Assembly: GCF_003143855.1 (NCBI RefSeq)
Contig: NZ_QFRK01000012.1
Location: forward strand, 90,216 to 154,215
DNA: 64,000 nt
Direction: 5' to 3'
Origin: Streptomyces sp. NWU339
Lineage (GTDB): Bacteria; Actinomycetota; Actinomycetes; Streptomycetales; Streptomycetaceae
Both the position numbers and the translations under genes were made by a program. The notes under the pieces are model-generated. The model made no database searches. It had not been told where the DNA came from and saw only the letters and a program-made list of their open reading frames with translations. Below, piece by piece: positions 32,538-41,769 of this stretch; position 1 is the first letter of the stretch; every line of letters begins with the position of its first letter.

Positions 32538-33842
32538 ATGGCTGTGCAGACTGTCGCAAGCACCACCGTATCCGCCGCCGGATCCGCCGAGCCCTCCGTC
32601 GATCTCGGTCCCGCCGCCGCGCTGTCCTGCCGCGAATGCGGCCACCGCGTCCCCCTCGGCCCCGTCTTCGCGTGCGAGGAGTGTTTCGGTCCGCTGGAGA
32701 TCGCCTACGACTTCTCGGCCTACGACACCGAGGAACTCCGCCGGCGCATCGAGGCGGGCCCCGCGAACATCTGGCGCTACGCGCCCCTGCTGCCCGTCCC
32801 CGCCGACGTGGCGACCAGGCCGAACATCAACCCCGGCTGGACCCAGCTCGTCCAGGCCGACAACCTGGCCCGCGAACTCGGCGTCACCGGCGGCCTGTTC
32901 GTGAAGGACGACTCCGGCAACCCGACCCACTCCTTCAAGGACCGGGTCGTCGCCCAGGCCTTGGAGGCCGCCCGCGCCTTCGGCTTCACCACCCTGTCCT
33001 GCTCCTCCACGGGCAACCTCGCCGGTGCCGTCGGCGCCGCCGCCGCCCGCGCCGGCCTGCGCTCCTGCGTGTTCATCCCGCACGACCTGGAGCAGGGCAA
33101 GGTCGTCATGGCCGCCGTCTACGGCGGTGAACTCGTCGGCATCGAGGGCAACTACGACGACGTGAACCGCTTCTGCTCCGAGCTGATCGGCGACCCGGCC
33201 GGCGAGGGCTGGGGCTTCGTCAACGTCAACCTGCGGCCGTACTACGCCGAGGGCTCCAAGACCCTCGCGTACGAGATCTGCGAGCAGCTCGGCTGGCGGC
33301 TGCCCGACCAGATCGTCGTCCCCATAGCCTCCGGCTCGCAGCTCACGAAGATCGACAAGGGGCTGCAGGAGCTGATCCGGCTCGGCCTCGTCGAGGACAA
33401 GCCGTACAGGATCTTCGGCGCGCAGGCCGAGGGCTGCTCGCCGGTGTCGACCGCGTACAAGGCGGGCCACGACGTCGTCCGGCCGCAGAAGCCGAAGACC
33501 ATCGCCAAGTCGCTCGCCATCGGCAACCCGGCCGACGGCCCGTACGTCCTGGACATCGCGCGCCGCACCGGCGGCGCGGTGGAGGACGTGACGGACGAGC
33601 AGGTCGTGGAGGCCATCCGGCTGCTCGCCCGGACCGAGGGCATCTTCGCCGAGACCGCGGGCGGTGTGACCGTCGGCGTCACGAAGAAGCTGATCGAGAA
33701 CGGCGTCCTGGACCCGTCCCTGACCACCGTCGTACTCAACACCGGCGACGGTCTCAAGACGCTGGACGCGGTGGCCGACAGCGGCCTCACCGCGACCATC
33801 CGTCCCAACCTCGAGTCGTTCCGAGAGGCTGGCCTCGCCTGA
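32538..33842 (+). CDS. thrC: Threonine synthase
   Basis: 434 residues. PLP enzyme converting O-phosphohomoserine to threonine. An N-terminal zinc ribbon (C31-x2-C34 ... C46-x2-C49) precedes the fold-type II domain with K134 in PTHSFKDRVV as the Schiff-base lysine, SCSSTGNLAGAVGAAAARAG as the phosphate-binding loop and LNTGDGLKTLDAV near the end. The zinc ribbon is typical of the long actinobacterial form. Controlled by a SAM-I riboswitch. O-phosphohomoserine is the branch point to methionine in some organisms, which explains sensing SAM. A cysO-like gene follows 176 nt downstream. Confidence 0.95.
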   Translation: MAVQTVASTTVSAAGSAEPSVDLGPAAALSCRECGHRVPLGPVFACEECFGPLEIAYDFSAYDTEELRRRIEAGPANIWRYAPLLPVPADVATRPNINPGWTQLVQADNLARELGVTGGLFVKDDSGNPTHSFKDRVVAQALEAARAFGFTTLSCSSTGNLAGAVGAAAARAGLRSCVFIPHDLEQGKVVMAAVYGGELVGIEGNYDDVNRFCSELIGDPAGEGWGFVNVNLRPYYAEGSKTLAYEICEQLGWRLPDQIVVPIASGSQLTKIDKGLQELIRLGLVEDKPYRIFGAQAEGCSPVSTAYKAGHDVVRPQKPKTIAKSLAIGNPADGPYVLDIARRTGGAVEDVTDEQVVEAIRLLARTEGIFAETAGGVTVGVTKKLIENGVLDPSLTTVVLNTGDGLKTLDAVADSGLTATIRPNLESFREAGLA

Positions 33843-34018
33843 CCTCCTCCTCGCCGGTCCCGAGGGGGCCGGCGGGCACCCGCCGGGCGTCCTGCTGCAC
33901 GGCCGGTCGTCCCCGGGACGCACCCGAGTCGAGGTCCTTCACCGGCTCCACGGGCCGAGACCGTCGGCCTGGTGACCGACACGCAAAGTATTCCCATCGT
34001 CACTGGAGGTCAAGTCGC

Positions 34019-34294
34019 ATGAGCGTGACCGTTCGCATCCCGACCATCCTGCGCACCTACACCGGCGGCAAGGCCGAGGTGAACGCCGAGGGGGCGACCC
34101 TCGGCGACGTCATCGCCGACCTGGAGAAGAACCACACCGGGATCTCCGCCCGGGTCCTGGACGACCAGGGCAAGCTGCGCCGTTTCGTCAACGTCTACGT
34201 CAACGACGACGACGTCCGCTTCGAGCAGGGTCTGGAGACGGTGACCCCGGACGGTGCCGGTGTGTCGATCATCCCGGCCGTCGCCGGCGGCTGA
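34019..34294 (+). CDS. MoaD/ThiS-family sulfur carrier (CysO-like)
   Basis: 91-residue ubiquitin-fold protein ending in the activatable diglycine (VAGG). SVTVRIPTILRTYTGGKAEVNAEG, LGDVIADLEKNHTG, FVNVYVNDDDVRFEQGL and VTPDGAGVSIIPAVAGG match the CysO group that carries thiocarboxylate sulfur for cysteine synthesis in actinobacteria (CysO/CysM, mec). MoaD would usually be nearer moaE genes, none of which is here. Strong ribosome site (ggagg). It follows thrC and is followed by a terminator. Confidence 0.88.
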   Translation: MSVTVRIPTILRTYTGGKAEVNAEGATLGDVIADLEKNHTGISARVLDDQGKLRRFVNVYVNDDDVRFEQGLETVTPDGAGVSIIPAVAGG

Positions 34295-34724
34295 TCATTA
34301 CCCTCGGTAATCGATATTGCCGAATGTTTACCGCGTTGCCCCCTCCGTGAGAGAAGCGGAGGGGGCAATTCCATGGGGTTGAGCGCGGTAGGGTTGGGGA
34401 ACACGGTCCCGACTCCCCGTTCTGGAACCGTCAATTCCTGCCGCACGCCCGACTGGATACAGCCAAACTCTGGGCCACTTCTGCGGCATTTGCGAGCTTT
34501 GTCCGGCCTGACTTGACCTGAAATCAGGTGAATTCCCGTCATATTCCGGACCGGTGCCGTCCAGATTTCTCGTCCGATTGACCTGTTGCAGAGGGCAGTT
34601 GGACGGATACATTCGGCCGCGGTCGACGCGTTCCGGCGCACGCCCCCGATCGTCGGGGGGTGAGGTCTGACCCGGATCCGCGAAGTGTGGATCTGTGCAA
34701 GGGCCAGTAATAGGGGAGTTAGGC
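34295..34724. other. Regulatory gap between the sulfur-carrier and cold-shock genes
   Basis: 430 bp without a gene. It holds the terminator at 34336-34368, a small palindrome attacc-ctc-ggtaat (34297-34311) and a perfect 14-bp palindrome acctgaaatcaggt (34519-34532) overlapping a TTGACC -35-like hexamer (34516-34521). Lower GC than the surroundings. Cold-shock genes often have long leaders, so about 180 nt of 5' UTR is likely here. Confidence 0.6.
34336..34368 (+). terminator. Hairpin terminator after the sulfur-carrier gene
   Basis: Perfect 12-bp stem ttgccccctccg / cggagggggcaa with a 9-nt loop, followed by tt; 42 nt after the stop. Confidence 0.88.
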
Positions 34725-34928
34725 ATGGCTCAGGGCACCGTCAAGTGGTTCAACGCGGAGAAGGGGTACGGCTTCATCGCGGTCGACGGTGGTGCGGATG
34801 TTTTCGTCCACTACAGCGCGATCCAGATGGACGGCTACCGCACCCTTGAAGAGGGTCAGCGGGTCGAGTTCGAGATCTCGCAGGGCCAGAAGGGCCCGCA
34901 GGCCGACATGGTTCGCGTCACCGCCTGA
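34725..34928 (+). CDS. Cold-shock protein, CspA family
   Basis: 67 residues, a single cold-shock OB domain: GTVKWFNAEKGYGFI (RNP1) and DVFVHYSAI (RNP2), ending with GPQADMVRVTA. It is an RNA chaperone of the abundant 67-residue Streptomyces type. The ATG at 34725 has ggggag upstream. The long, less GC-rich leader and a strong terminator suggest an abundant monocistronic transcript. groEL2 follows, as in S. coelicolor. Confidence 0.95.
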   Translation: MAQGTVKWFNAEKGYGFIAVDGGADVFVHYSAIQMDGYRTLEEGQRVEFEISQGQKGPQADMVRVTA

Positions 34929-34958
34929 ACGCGCTACCAACCGCAAGAATTTCCTGCT

Positions 34959-34997
34959 GGCGAAGGGTCCGCACCCCCGGGGTGCGGGCCCTTCGCC
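34959..34997 (+). terminator. Hairpin terminator after the cold-shock gene
   Basis: 18-bp stem ggcgaagggtccgcaccc / gggtgcgggcccttcgcc with one G-U pair and a 3-nt loop, 30 nt after the stop. Confidence 0.88.
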
Positions 34998-35074
34998 GTG
35001 CCGGGGCCCGGGTGGTGGCCGGTGCCCGGGGGTGTTCGCGCGCGGCTGACTCCTCCGGCGATCCCCCGGGGGCG

Positions 35075-35101
35075 CTTGCACTCGCATGGGTCGAGTGCTA
35101 A
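35075..35101. promoter_or_regulatory. CIRCE element 1 (HrcA operator), overlapping promoter
   Basis: cttgcactc, 9-nt spacer, gagtgctaa: one arm perfect, the other with changes to the TTAGCACTC consensus. It overlaps a promoter TTGCAC (35076-35081), 17 nt, TAATCA (35099-35104). Confidence 0.88.
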
Positions 35102-35110
35102 TCATTGGCG

Positions 35111-35137
35111 TTAGCACTCTGAAGGTGAGAGTGACAA
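35111..35137. promoter_or_regulatory. CIRCE element 2 (HrcA operator)
   Basis: ttagcactc, 9-nt spacer tgaaggtga, gagtgacaa: first arm perfect, second with two changes. Ten bases after element 1, giving two adjacent HrcA sites in the groEL2 leader. Confidence 0.88.
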
Positions 35138-35264
35138 CGTAAGGACCGGGTCGGTGAGGCCCGCAGGCCGGTGGGGCAAGGAACCACCGGTTCTGTGAGC
35201 CGTCCGTCGCGGGCGCGGGCGCGGTCCGAAGTAATCACCCCCAGTCCTGGAGGGACCACTTCAC

Positions 35265-36887
<1,623 letters not shown>

Positions 36888-36925
36888 GCCTGACTCACCT
36901 CAGGTTCGGACCCGGTCCGTCAGTA

Positions 36926-36970
36926 CCGAGGGCGGCACCCCCTGTTTCCGACAGGGGGTGCCGCCCTCGG
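36926..36970 (+). terminator. Strong hairpin terminator of groEL2
   Basis: Perfect 20-bp stem (36926-36945 with 36951-36970) and loop ttccg, 38 nt after the stop. Confidence 0.93.
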
Positions 36971-37175
36971 GCGTTTCCGGGTTTCAAAGTTTCCGGGTTT
37001 CCGTGTTCCTCGTGTGCGGGATCGGCCCGGTGCCTGAGCTTCAGTGCGGGTGTGGCCGGGGTCACAGGCGGGTGTGCCGGTGGATGGAATGCCCTTCGGG
37101 GCTTGGTGGTTGGGGGTGGAGTGCGATTGATGCACGCGCACATACCGACTGGTACATCCAACGAGGAGCCCCCCC

Positions 37176-38306
37176 ATGACCGTCACCGCCTCCACCGCCG
37201 CCGCCCGAGCCTCGGGGATCCTGTCCCGCCCGGTCTCCATCAACGGCCTCACCGTGCCGAACCGCATCGCGATGGCGCCGATGACCCGGATGTTCTCGCC
37301 GGGCGGTGTTCCCGGTGAGGACGTGGTGTCGTACTACGCCCGGCGGGCCGCCGCCGGTGTCGGACTGATCGTCACCGAGGGCACCTACGTGGGGCACGAG
37401 TCGGCCGGGCTGAGCGACCGGGTGCCGCGGTTCCACGGCGAGGAGCAGCTGGCCGGCTGGACGAAGGTCGCCGAGGCGGTGCACGCGGCGGGCGGCACGA
37501 TCGTGCCGCAGCTGTGGCACATCGGGATGGTCCGCAAGCAGGGGCAGGCGCCGTATCCGCAGGCCCCGGCGGTCGGTCCGTCCGGCGTGCGCACCGACGG
37601 CACCGAGGGCACCGGCAAGGCCATGACGCAGGCCGACATCGACGCGGTGGTCGAGGCGTTCGCGCAGGCCGCGGCGGACGCCGAGCGCATCGGCTTCGAC
37701 GGCGTGGAGCTGCACGGCGCCCATGGCTACCTGATCGACCAGTTCCTGTGGGCGGGCACCAACCGCCGTACCGACGCCTACGGCGGCGACCCGGTGGCGC
37801 GGGCGAGGTTCGCGACGGAGATCGTCGCGGCGGTCCGCGAGCGGGTCTCGCCCGGGTTCCCGGTCATCTTCCGGTACTCCCAGTGGAAGCAGGACGCCTA
37901 CGACTCCCGTCTCGCCGAGACCCCCGAGGAGCTGGAGGCGATCCTCGCCCCGCTCGCGGCGGCCGGTGTCGACGCCTTCCACGCCTCCACCCGCCGTTAC
38001 TGGCTCCCGGAGTTCGAGGGCTCGGACCTGAACCTGGCCGGCTGGACGAAGAAGCTGACCGGCAGGCCCGCCATCACGGTCGGTTCGGTCGGCCTGAACG
38101 GGGACTTCCAGGACGCGTTCCGGGGGAAGGGCGCCGAACTGGGCAGCCTCGACAACCTGCTCGACCGGCTGGAGCGTGACGAGTTCGATCTCGTCGCCGT
38201 GGGGCGTGCGGTGCTCCAGGACCCGGACTGGGCGGCGAAGGTCCTCGGCGGACGCTTCGACGAGCTCGAGCCGTACGACGCGGCGTCGCTGCAGACACTG
38301 AGCTGA
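37176..38306 (+). CDS. NADH:flavin oxidoreductase / old yellow enzyme family
   Basis: 376-residue TIM-barrel FMN enzyme: LTVPNRIAMAPMTRMFSPGGVP, RAAAGVGLIVTEGTYV, IVPQLWHIGMV, FDGVELHGAHGYLIDQFLWAGTNRRTDAYGG (the HGAHGYL FMN/substrate signature), FPVIFRYSQWKQ, and FDLVAVGRAVLQDPDWAAK. No C-terminal iron-sulfur/FAD half, so it is the short OYE type that reduces activated alkenes with NAD(P)H. Ribosome site cgaggagc. Upstream an imperfect dyad acataccgactggtacat (37140-37157) resembles TetR-type operators. Confidence 0.9.
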   Translation: MTVTASTAAARASGILSRPVSINGLTVPNRIAMAPMTRMFSPGGVPGEDVVSYYARRAAAGVGLIVTEGTYVGHESAGLSDRVPRFHGEEQLAGWTKVAEAVHAAGGTIVPQLWHIGMVRKQGQAPYPQAPAVGPSGVRTDGTEGTGKAMTQADIDAVVEAFAQAAADAERIGFDGVELHGAHGYLIDQFLWAGTNRRTDAYGGDPVARARFATEIVAAVRERVSPGFPVIFRYSQWKQDAYDSRLAETPEELEAILAPLAAAGVDAFHASTRRYWLPEFEGSDLNLAGWTKKLTGRPAITVGSVGLNGDFQDAFRGKGAELGSLDNLLDRLERDEFDLVAVGRAVLQDPDWAAKVLGGRFDELEPYDAASLQTLS

Positions 38307-38323
38307 GCTGCGGGCCCCGTCGG

Positions 38324-38893
38324 CTACGGGCCGCCCAACGGCTCGATGTCGGCCCGGACCGGCGTCCCCCACACGCGCAGCACCTCGTAGTCGGTGAACT
38401 CGTGCACGACCCGGTACGCCATGGCGGGCCGGGGCCCGCGCCGCTGCGCCGCGATGTACAGCTCGGCCTCGCGCCGGTCCCGGCGCGGGGTGCCGCACAG
38501 CTGCCACGCCTGACCGTTCCACAGCTCCGGCAGCCAGCGCTGCTGCGGCTGGGGGCGGTCGCCGTGCATCCCGTACCGGGACGGGACGGGTTCGGTGGGC
38601 GGGTGGTGGGGCGCCGGTCCGTTGAACTCGGCGCGGCGAGCGGTCCGGCGCCGGGTCTCGCACAACAGGCACAGGTCGGGGGCGCTCTCGTCGACCGGCC
38701 CGGTCGGGTGCTCGGGGCAGCGGGTGCTGGGCGCGGCCGTCTCGACGCTCTCCTCCAGCCGGTCCAGCGCGCGTTTCAGGTCGGCCCGCACCTCGTGCAG
38801 CTTGGCGTCCGGCGTGTCGGCGGCCAGCGCCTCGCCGTGCTCGCCGAGGACGCGCAGGGCGCGGCCCAGGGCGGTGAGCTGCGCGTGGTTCAT
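38324..38893 (-). CDS. Conserved hypothetical protein with Cys cluster
   Basis: 189 residues. An N-terminal helical part (LTALGRALRVLGEHGEALAADTPDAKLHEVRADLKRALDRLEE) precedes a possible zinc knuckle (RCPEHP ... LCLLCETRRR, C-x-x-H and C-x-x-C). A C-terminal alpha/beta part follows (YIAAQRRGPRPAMAYRVVHEFTDYEVLRVWG). Not recognised as a named family. Good ribosome site (cggagacg) at the ATG 38893. Convergent with the OYE gene (17-nt gap). Could be a small DNA- or RNA-binding protein. Confidence 0.65.
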   Translation of the reverse strand: MNHAQLTALGRALRVLGEHGEALAADTPDAKLHEVRADLKRALDRLEESVETAAPSTRCPEHPTGPVDESAPDLCLLCETRRRTARRAEFNGPAPHHPPTEPVPSRYGMHGDRPQPQQRWLPELWNGQAWQLCGTPRRDRREAELYIAAQRRGPRPAMAYRVVHEFTDYEVLRVWGTPVRADIEPLGGP

Positions 38894-39123
38894 GTGCTTC
38901 GTCTCCGTGTGGGGGTGGGGCCAGTATCCCAGTGTTCACCGGGGACGGTCGCCGTCTTGCGGAGTGGTCGCTCCGGGCGTTCGCGGCCTGGACGAACCGC
39001 GGGGATGGTATGGATCCAGCCGTCCGCCGCGTACGCGTTCCGGCATCCGAGGAGCTGGGATATTGCCGGGATCCGGCATGTCGAACGCCTGTGGCCCCCG
39101 CTTACCATGCCCGAACACATCCG

Positions 39124-39717
39124 ATGTCGGCACTGGCCGAGACGGATGTCAGGCGAGGGGAGTGGCGCGATGTTCTTGGTGGCCTGGGGGTGTTCGCGAC
39201 CGCCTTCGGCTGGATCGTCGCGACGGATTTCCGGGGGGCGGCCCGCCGCTTCCACGCGATGTCCCGCGCGGCCACGCCGTTCGGCGGCGCCGGCGCGTCG
39301 GTCGTGGGCGTCGGCTTCGTGCGCGCCGTGGCGGGGGTGTTCGGCCTGATCGGTCCGTTCGTCCTGGGGGCAGGGCTCCTGGAACTGTGGCGTGGTGAGG
39401 CGGGGCTGGACGGGCTGCCCCCGGTGCCCGCCTGGTTCGTCGTGTGTCAGGCGCTGGTCGCCGGTGTCGCCTTGTGGACGATGTGGCGGCGTTCCGGCGT
39501 GCTGCGCCGTGAGTGGGACGCCGGCACCGGACTGCGGCGTGCTGCCGTCGCCGTTCTCACGGCGTCGCTCGTCGCGTTCGTCGTGACGCTGGGCCTCGGC
39601 CAGGGCGGATGGGCGGTGGTGAGCTGGCTGGTCGGCGGCCTGTGCGGCCTCACCCTGCTCCCGGGCGGCCGAACCGATCAGCCTTCCGCCGCCGGTCCGG
39701 CCTCCGCGGATTCCTGA
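39124..39717 (+). CDS. Membrane protein, unknown function
   Basis: 197 residues from the ATG at 39124; the in-frame sequence upstream has poor codon bias (tat, gat, gca, tgt), so a start at 38932 is rejected. About four membrane segments: VLGGLGVFATAFGWIVATDF, VRAVAGVFGLIGPFVLGAGLL, WFVVCQALVAGVALWTMW and a pair near AAVAVLTASLVAFVVTLGLG / WAVVSWLVGGLCGLTLL. No family recognised. Its last 40 nt overlap the 3' end of murQ on the other strand. The start has no clear ribosome site. Confidence 0.6.
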   Translation: MSALAETDVRRGEWRDVLGGLGVFATAFGWIVATDFRGAARRFHAMSRAATPFGGAGASVVGVGFVRAVAGVFGLIGPFVLGAGLLELWRGEAGLDGLPPVPAWFVVCQALVAGVALWTMWRRSGVLRREWDAGTGLRRAAVAVLTASLVAFVVTLGLGQGGWAVVSWLVGGLCGLTLLPGGRTDQPSAAGPASADS

Positions 39718-40649
39718 CCGCCCGCCTTCGCCAGCGCCGCGCGCAGGTGACCGTTCGCCTCGGTCAGCAGGCGGGCGGCCGTCGGGCCGTCCACGTCGGC
39801 GAGCAGGACCAGGATGGCGTGCTTGACCTCGCCGTCCGTGGCGGCCAGGGCGCGTTCGATGTCGGCGTCCGCCGCGCCGGTGGCGAGGGCGACGATGCGG
39901 CGGGAGCGGGCGCGCAGCTTCTCGTTGGAGGCGCGGACGTCGACCATCAGGTTCCCGTACGTCTTGCCCAGTCGGATCATCGTGATCGTCGAGACCATGT
40001 TCAGGACGAGTTTCTGGGCGGTGCCGGCCTTGAGGCGGGTGGAGCCGGTGAGGAGTTCCGGGCCGACGACCACCTCGACGCCGTGCTCGGCCGCCGCGGC
40101 GAGCGGGCTGCCCGGGTTGCAGGCGAGGCCCACGGTCAGCGCGCCCCGCGCGCGGGCGTGGGTGACGGCGCCGACGGCGTACGGGGTGCGCCCGGAGGCG
40201 GAGACGCCGACCACCGAGTCGTCGGGGGTCAGCCCCAGCGCGGCCAGGTCGGACGCGGCCAGCTCCGCCGAGTCCTCGGCGCCCTCGACCGAGGTCACCA
40301 CGGCGCCGGGGCCGCCCGCGATCAGGCCGACGACCCTGGCGGGGTCGGTGTTGAAGGTCGGCGGGCACTCGGAGGCGTCCAGGATGCCGAGCCGACCGGC
40401 GGTGCCCGCGCCCGCGTAGACCAGCCGGCCGCCCCGGGCCATCCGGTCGGCGATGGCGTCGATCGCGGCGGCGATCCGCGGCAGCTGCTCGGCCACGGCA
40501 CCGGCCACGGTGGCGTCCTCGCCGTTCATCAGCCGGGCGATGTCGAGGGTGGGCAGCCGGTCGACGTCCGCCAGCTCTGGACGGAACGCCTCGGTGGTCA
40601 GAGTCTCCAACTCGGCGCGGAGACCACGGGGTTCGGACGTGTGGGTCAT
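39678..40649 (-). CDS. murQ: N-acetylmuramic acid 6-phosphate etherase
   Basis: 323 residues. Cleaves the lactyl ether of MurNAc-6-P to give GlcNAc-6-P and lactate during cell-wall recycling. SIS-domain features GRLVYAGAGTAGRLGILDASECPPTF and VSASGRTPYAVGAV hold the substrate loop and catalytic Glu; GNLMVDVRASNEKLRARSRRIV is typical. Its product feeds NagA further upstream in the window. It lies downstream of an RpiR-type regulator on the same strand, with a 14-bp tandem repeat between them. The C terminus is Ala/Glu-rich. Confidence 0.94.
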   Translation of the reverse strand: MTHTSEPRGLRAELETLTTEAFRPELADVDRLPTLDIARLMNGEDATVAGAVAEQLPRIAAAIDAIADRMARGGRLVYAGAGTAGRLGILDASECPPTFNTDPARVVGLIAGGPGAVVTSVEGAEDSAELAASDLAALGLTPDDSVVGVSASGRTPYAVGAVTHARARGALTVGLACNPGSPLAAAAEHGVEVVVGPELLTGSTRLKAGTAQKLVLNMVSTITMIRLGKTYGNLMVDVRASNEKLRARSRRIVALATGAADADIERALAATDGEVKHAILVLLADVDGPTAARLLTEANGHLRAALAKAGGQESAEAGPAAEG

Positions 40650-40662
40650 GGAACGGTTCTCT

Positions 40663-40718
40663 CCGGTGGTCTGTGTCCGGTGGTCTGTGTCCGGTGGTCT
40701 GTGTCCGGTGGTCTGTGT
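40663..40718. repeat. Four perfect 14-bp tandem repeats upstream of murQ
   Basis: The unit ccggtggtctgtgt occurs four times without change (starts 40663, 40677, 40691, 40705), followed by degenerate gcggtgtccgtgtccggtgt. It lies 14 nt upstream of the murQ ATG, in the 156-nt gap after the regulator gene. Confidence 0.9.
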
Positions 40719-40805
40719 GCGGTGTCCGTGTCCGGTGTCTCCGGCCGGTGCCGGAACCGTGGTGGGGCGTGCTCGGCCCCGCCGTGTCCCCCGAGCCCCC
40801 GTCCG

Positions 40806-41714
40806 CTACCGCGGACCGCTCCGGTGCCGGTGGGCCAGGGCCTCGTACGACGCGGACAGAGCCGGGGCCGCCGACTCGTAGGTGCGCTGGGCGATGCCGA
40901 CGAACAGGCAGTCCACCACCAGGAGTTGACTGGTCCGGGACGACATCGCGGCCGGGCGCAGTTCGCTCTCGCGGGCCGTGGACGTGGTCAGTACGTGGTC
41001 GGCGTACTGGGTGACGGGACCGTTCGGGCGGCCGGTCACCGCGATCGTCGTCGCCCCGCGCTCGAAGGCCACCCGCAGCGGTTCGATGACGTCCCCCGTC
41101 GACCCGGAGTGCGTGATCGCGACGGCCACGTCACCGGCGCGCAGCTGCACCGCGTTGGTGACGGCGAGGTGTGGGTCGCCGGGGGCGTGGGCTATCAGGC
41201 CTATGCGCAGCAGCTTCTGGGTGAGGTCCTGGGCGACCAGGCCGGAGGCGCCGATGCCGTACACGTCCGTCCGGCGGGCGCCGGCCAGCGCCGCGACGGC
41301 CGCGCCGAGCTGGACGGTGTCCAGTCCGGCCGCGGTGTCGGCGAGGGTCTGCTGTTCGTCGTAGGCGAGCTTGGCGACGACGTCGGCGATGGGGTCGTCC
41401 ACCGCGATGTCGGTCGTGATGGAGGGCGCGCGGCCGGACTGCTGCTGGGCGGCGAGCCCGGCGAGGGCGAGCCGCAGGTCGCGGTAGCCGGGGTAGCCGA
41501 GCAGGCGGGCGGTGCGGACGACGGTGGCCTCGCTGGTGCCGGTGAGCTCGGCGAGGCCGGTGACCGTGAGGGCCGCGCAGCCGGCCGGGTCGCCCGCGAC
41601 GGCCTCGGCGACCCGTTGCATGGAACGGGTCATCGAGGGAGCCAGCGTGCGCACCTTGGCCGCGAGGGCGGCGGGGGCGGGCGGAGCGAAAATTTCCTTC
41701 ACGTCCTGGGTCAC
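40806..41714 (-). CDS. RpiR-family regulator with SIS domain (MurR/NagR-like)
   Basis: 302 residues from a GTG at 41714. N-terminal HTH_6 domain (MTRSMQRVAEAVAGDPAGCAALTVTGLAELTGTSEATVVRTARLLGYPGYRDLRLAL), then a SIS sugar-phosphate domain (TDVYGIGASGLVAQDLTQKLLRIG, VAVAITHSGSTGDVIEPLRVAFERGATTIAVTG). Likely senses MurNAc-6-P or a related phosphosugar and controls murQ, 156 nt downstream on the same strand. An AT-rich dyad GAAA-gatat-TTTC (41719-41731) next to its start is a candidate autoregulatory site. The ribosome site is weak. Confidence 0.9.
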   Translation of the reverse strand: MTQDVKEIFAPPAPAALAAKVRTLAPSMTRSMQRVAEAVAGDPAGCAALTVTGLAELTGTSEATVVRTARLLGYPGYRDLRLALAGLAAQQQSGRAPSITTDIAVDDPIADVVAKLAYDEQQTLADTAAGLDTVQLGAAVAALAGARRTDVYGIGASGLVAQDLTQKLLRIGLIAHAPGDPHLAVTNAVQLRAGDVAVAITHSGSTGDVIEPLRVAFERGATTIAVTGRPNGPVTQYADHVLTTSTARESELRPAAMSSRTSQLLVVDCLFVGIAQRTYESAAPALSASYEALAHRHRSGPR

Positions 41715-41718
41715 CCTT

Positions 41719-41731
41719 GAAAGATATTTTC
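41719..41731. promoter_or_regulatory. Candidate RpiR operator: gaaagatattttc
   Basis: AT-rich dyad with arms gaaa/tttc directly upstream of the RpiR regulator start and 39 nt from the divergent gene at 41770. Stands out against the GC-rich surroundings. Inference from position. Confidence 0.35.
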
Positions 41732-41769
41732 GTTTCGGTGGTGCGGTCAAGGGTGCGCACAATGGGGGC

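Noticed and set aside
38932..39123. N-terminal extension of the membrane-protein gene at 39124
   Set aside because: The extra 64 codons have atypical codon use (tat, gat, gca, tgt) and no homology-like features, so ATG 39124 is preferred.
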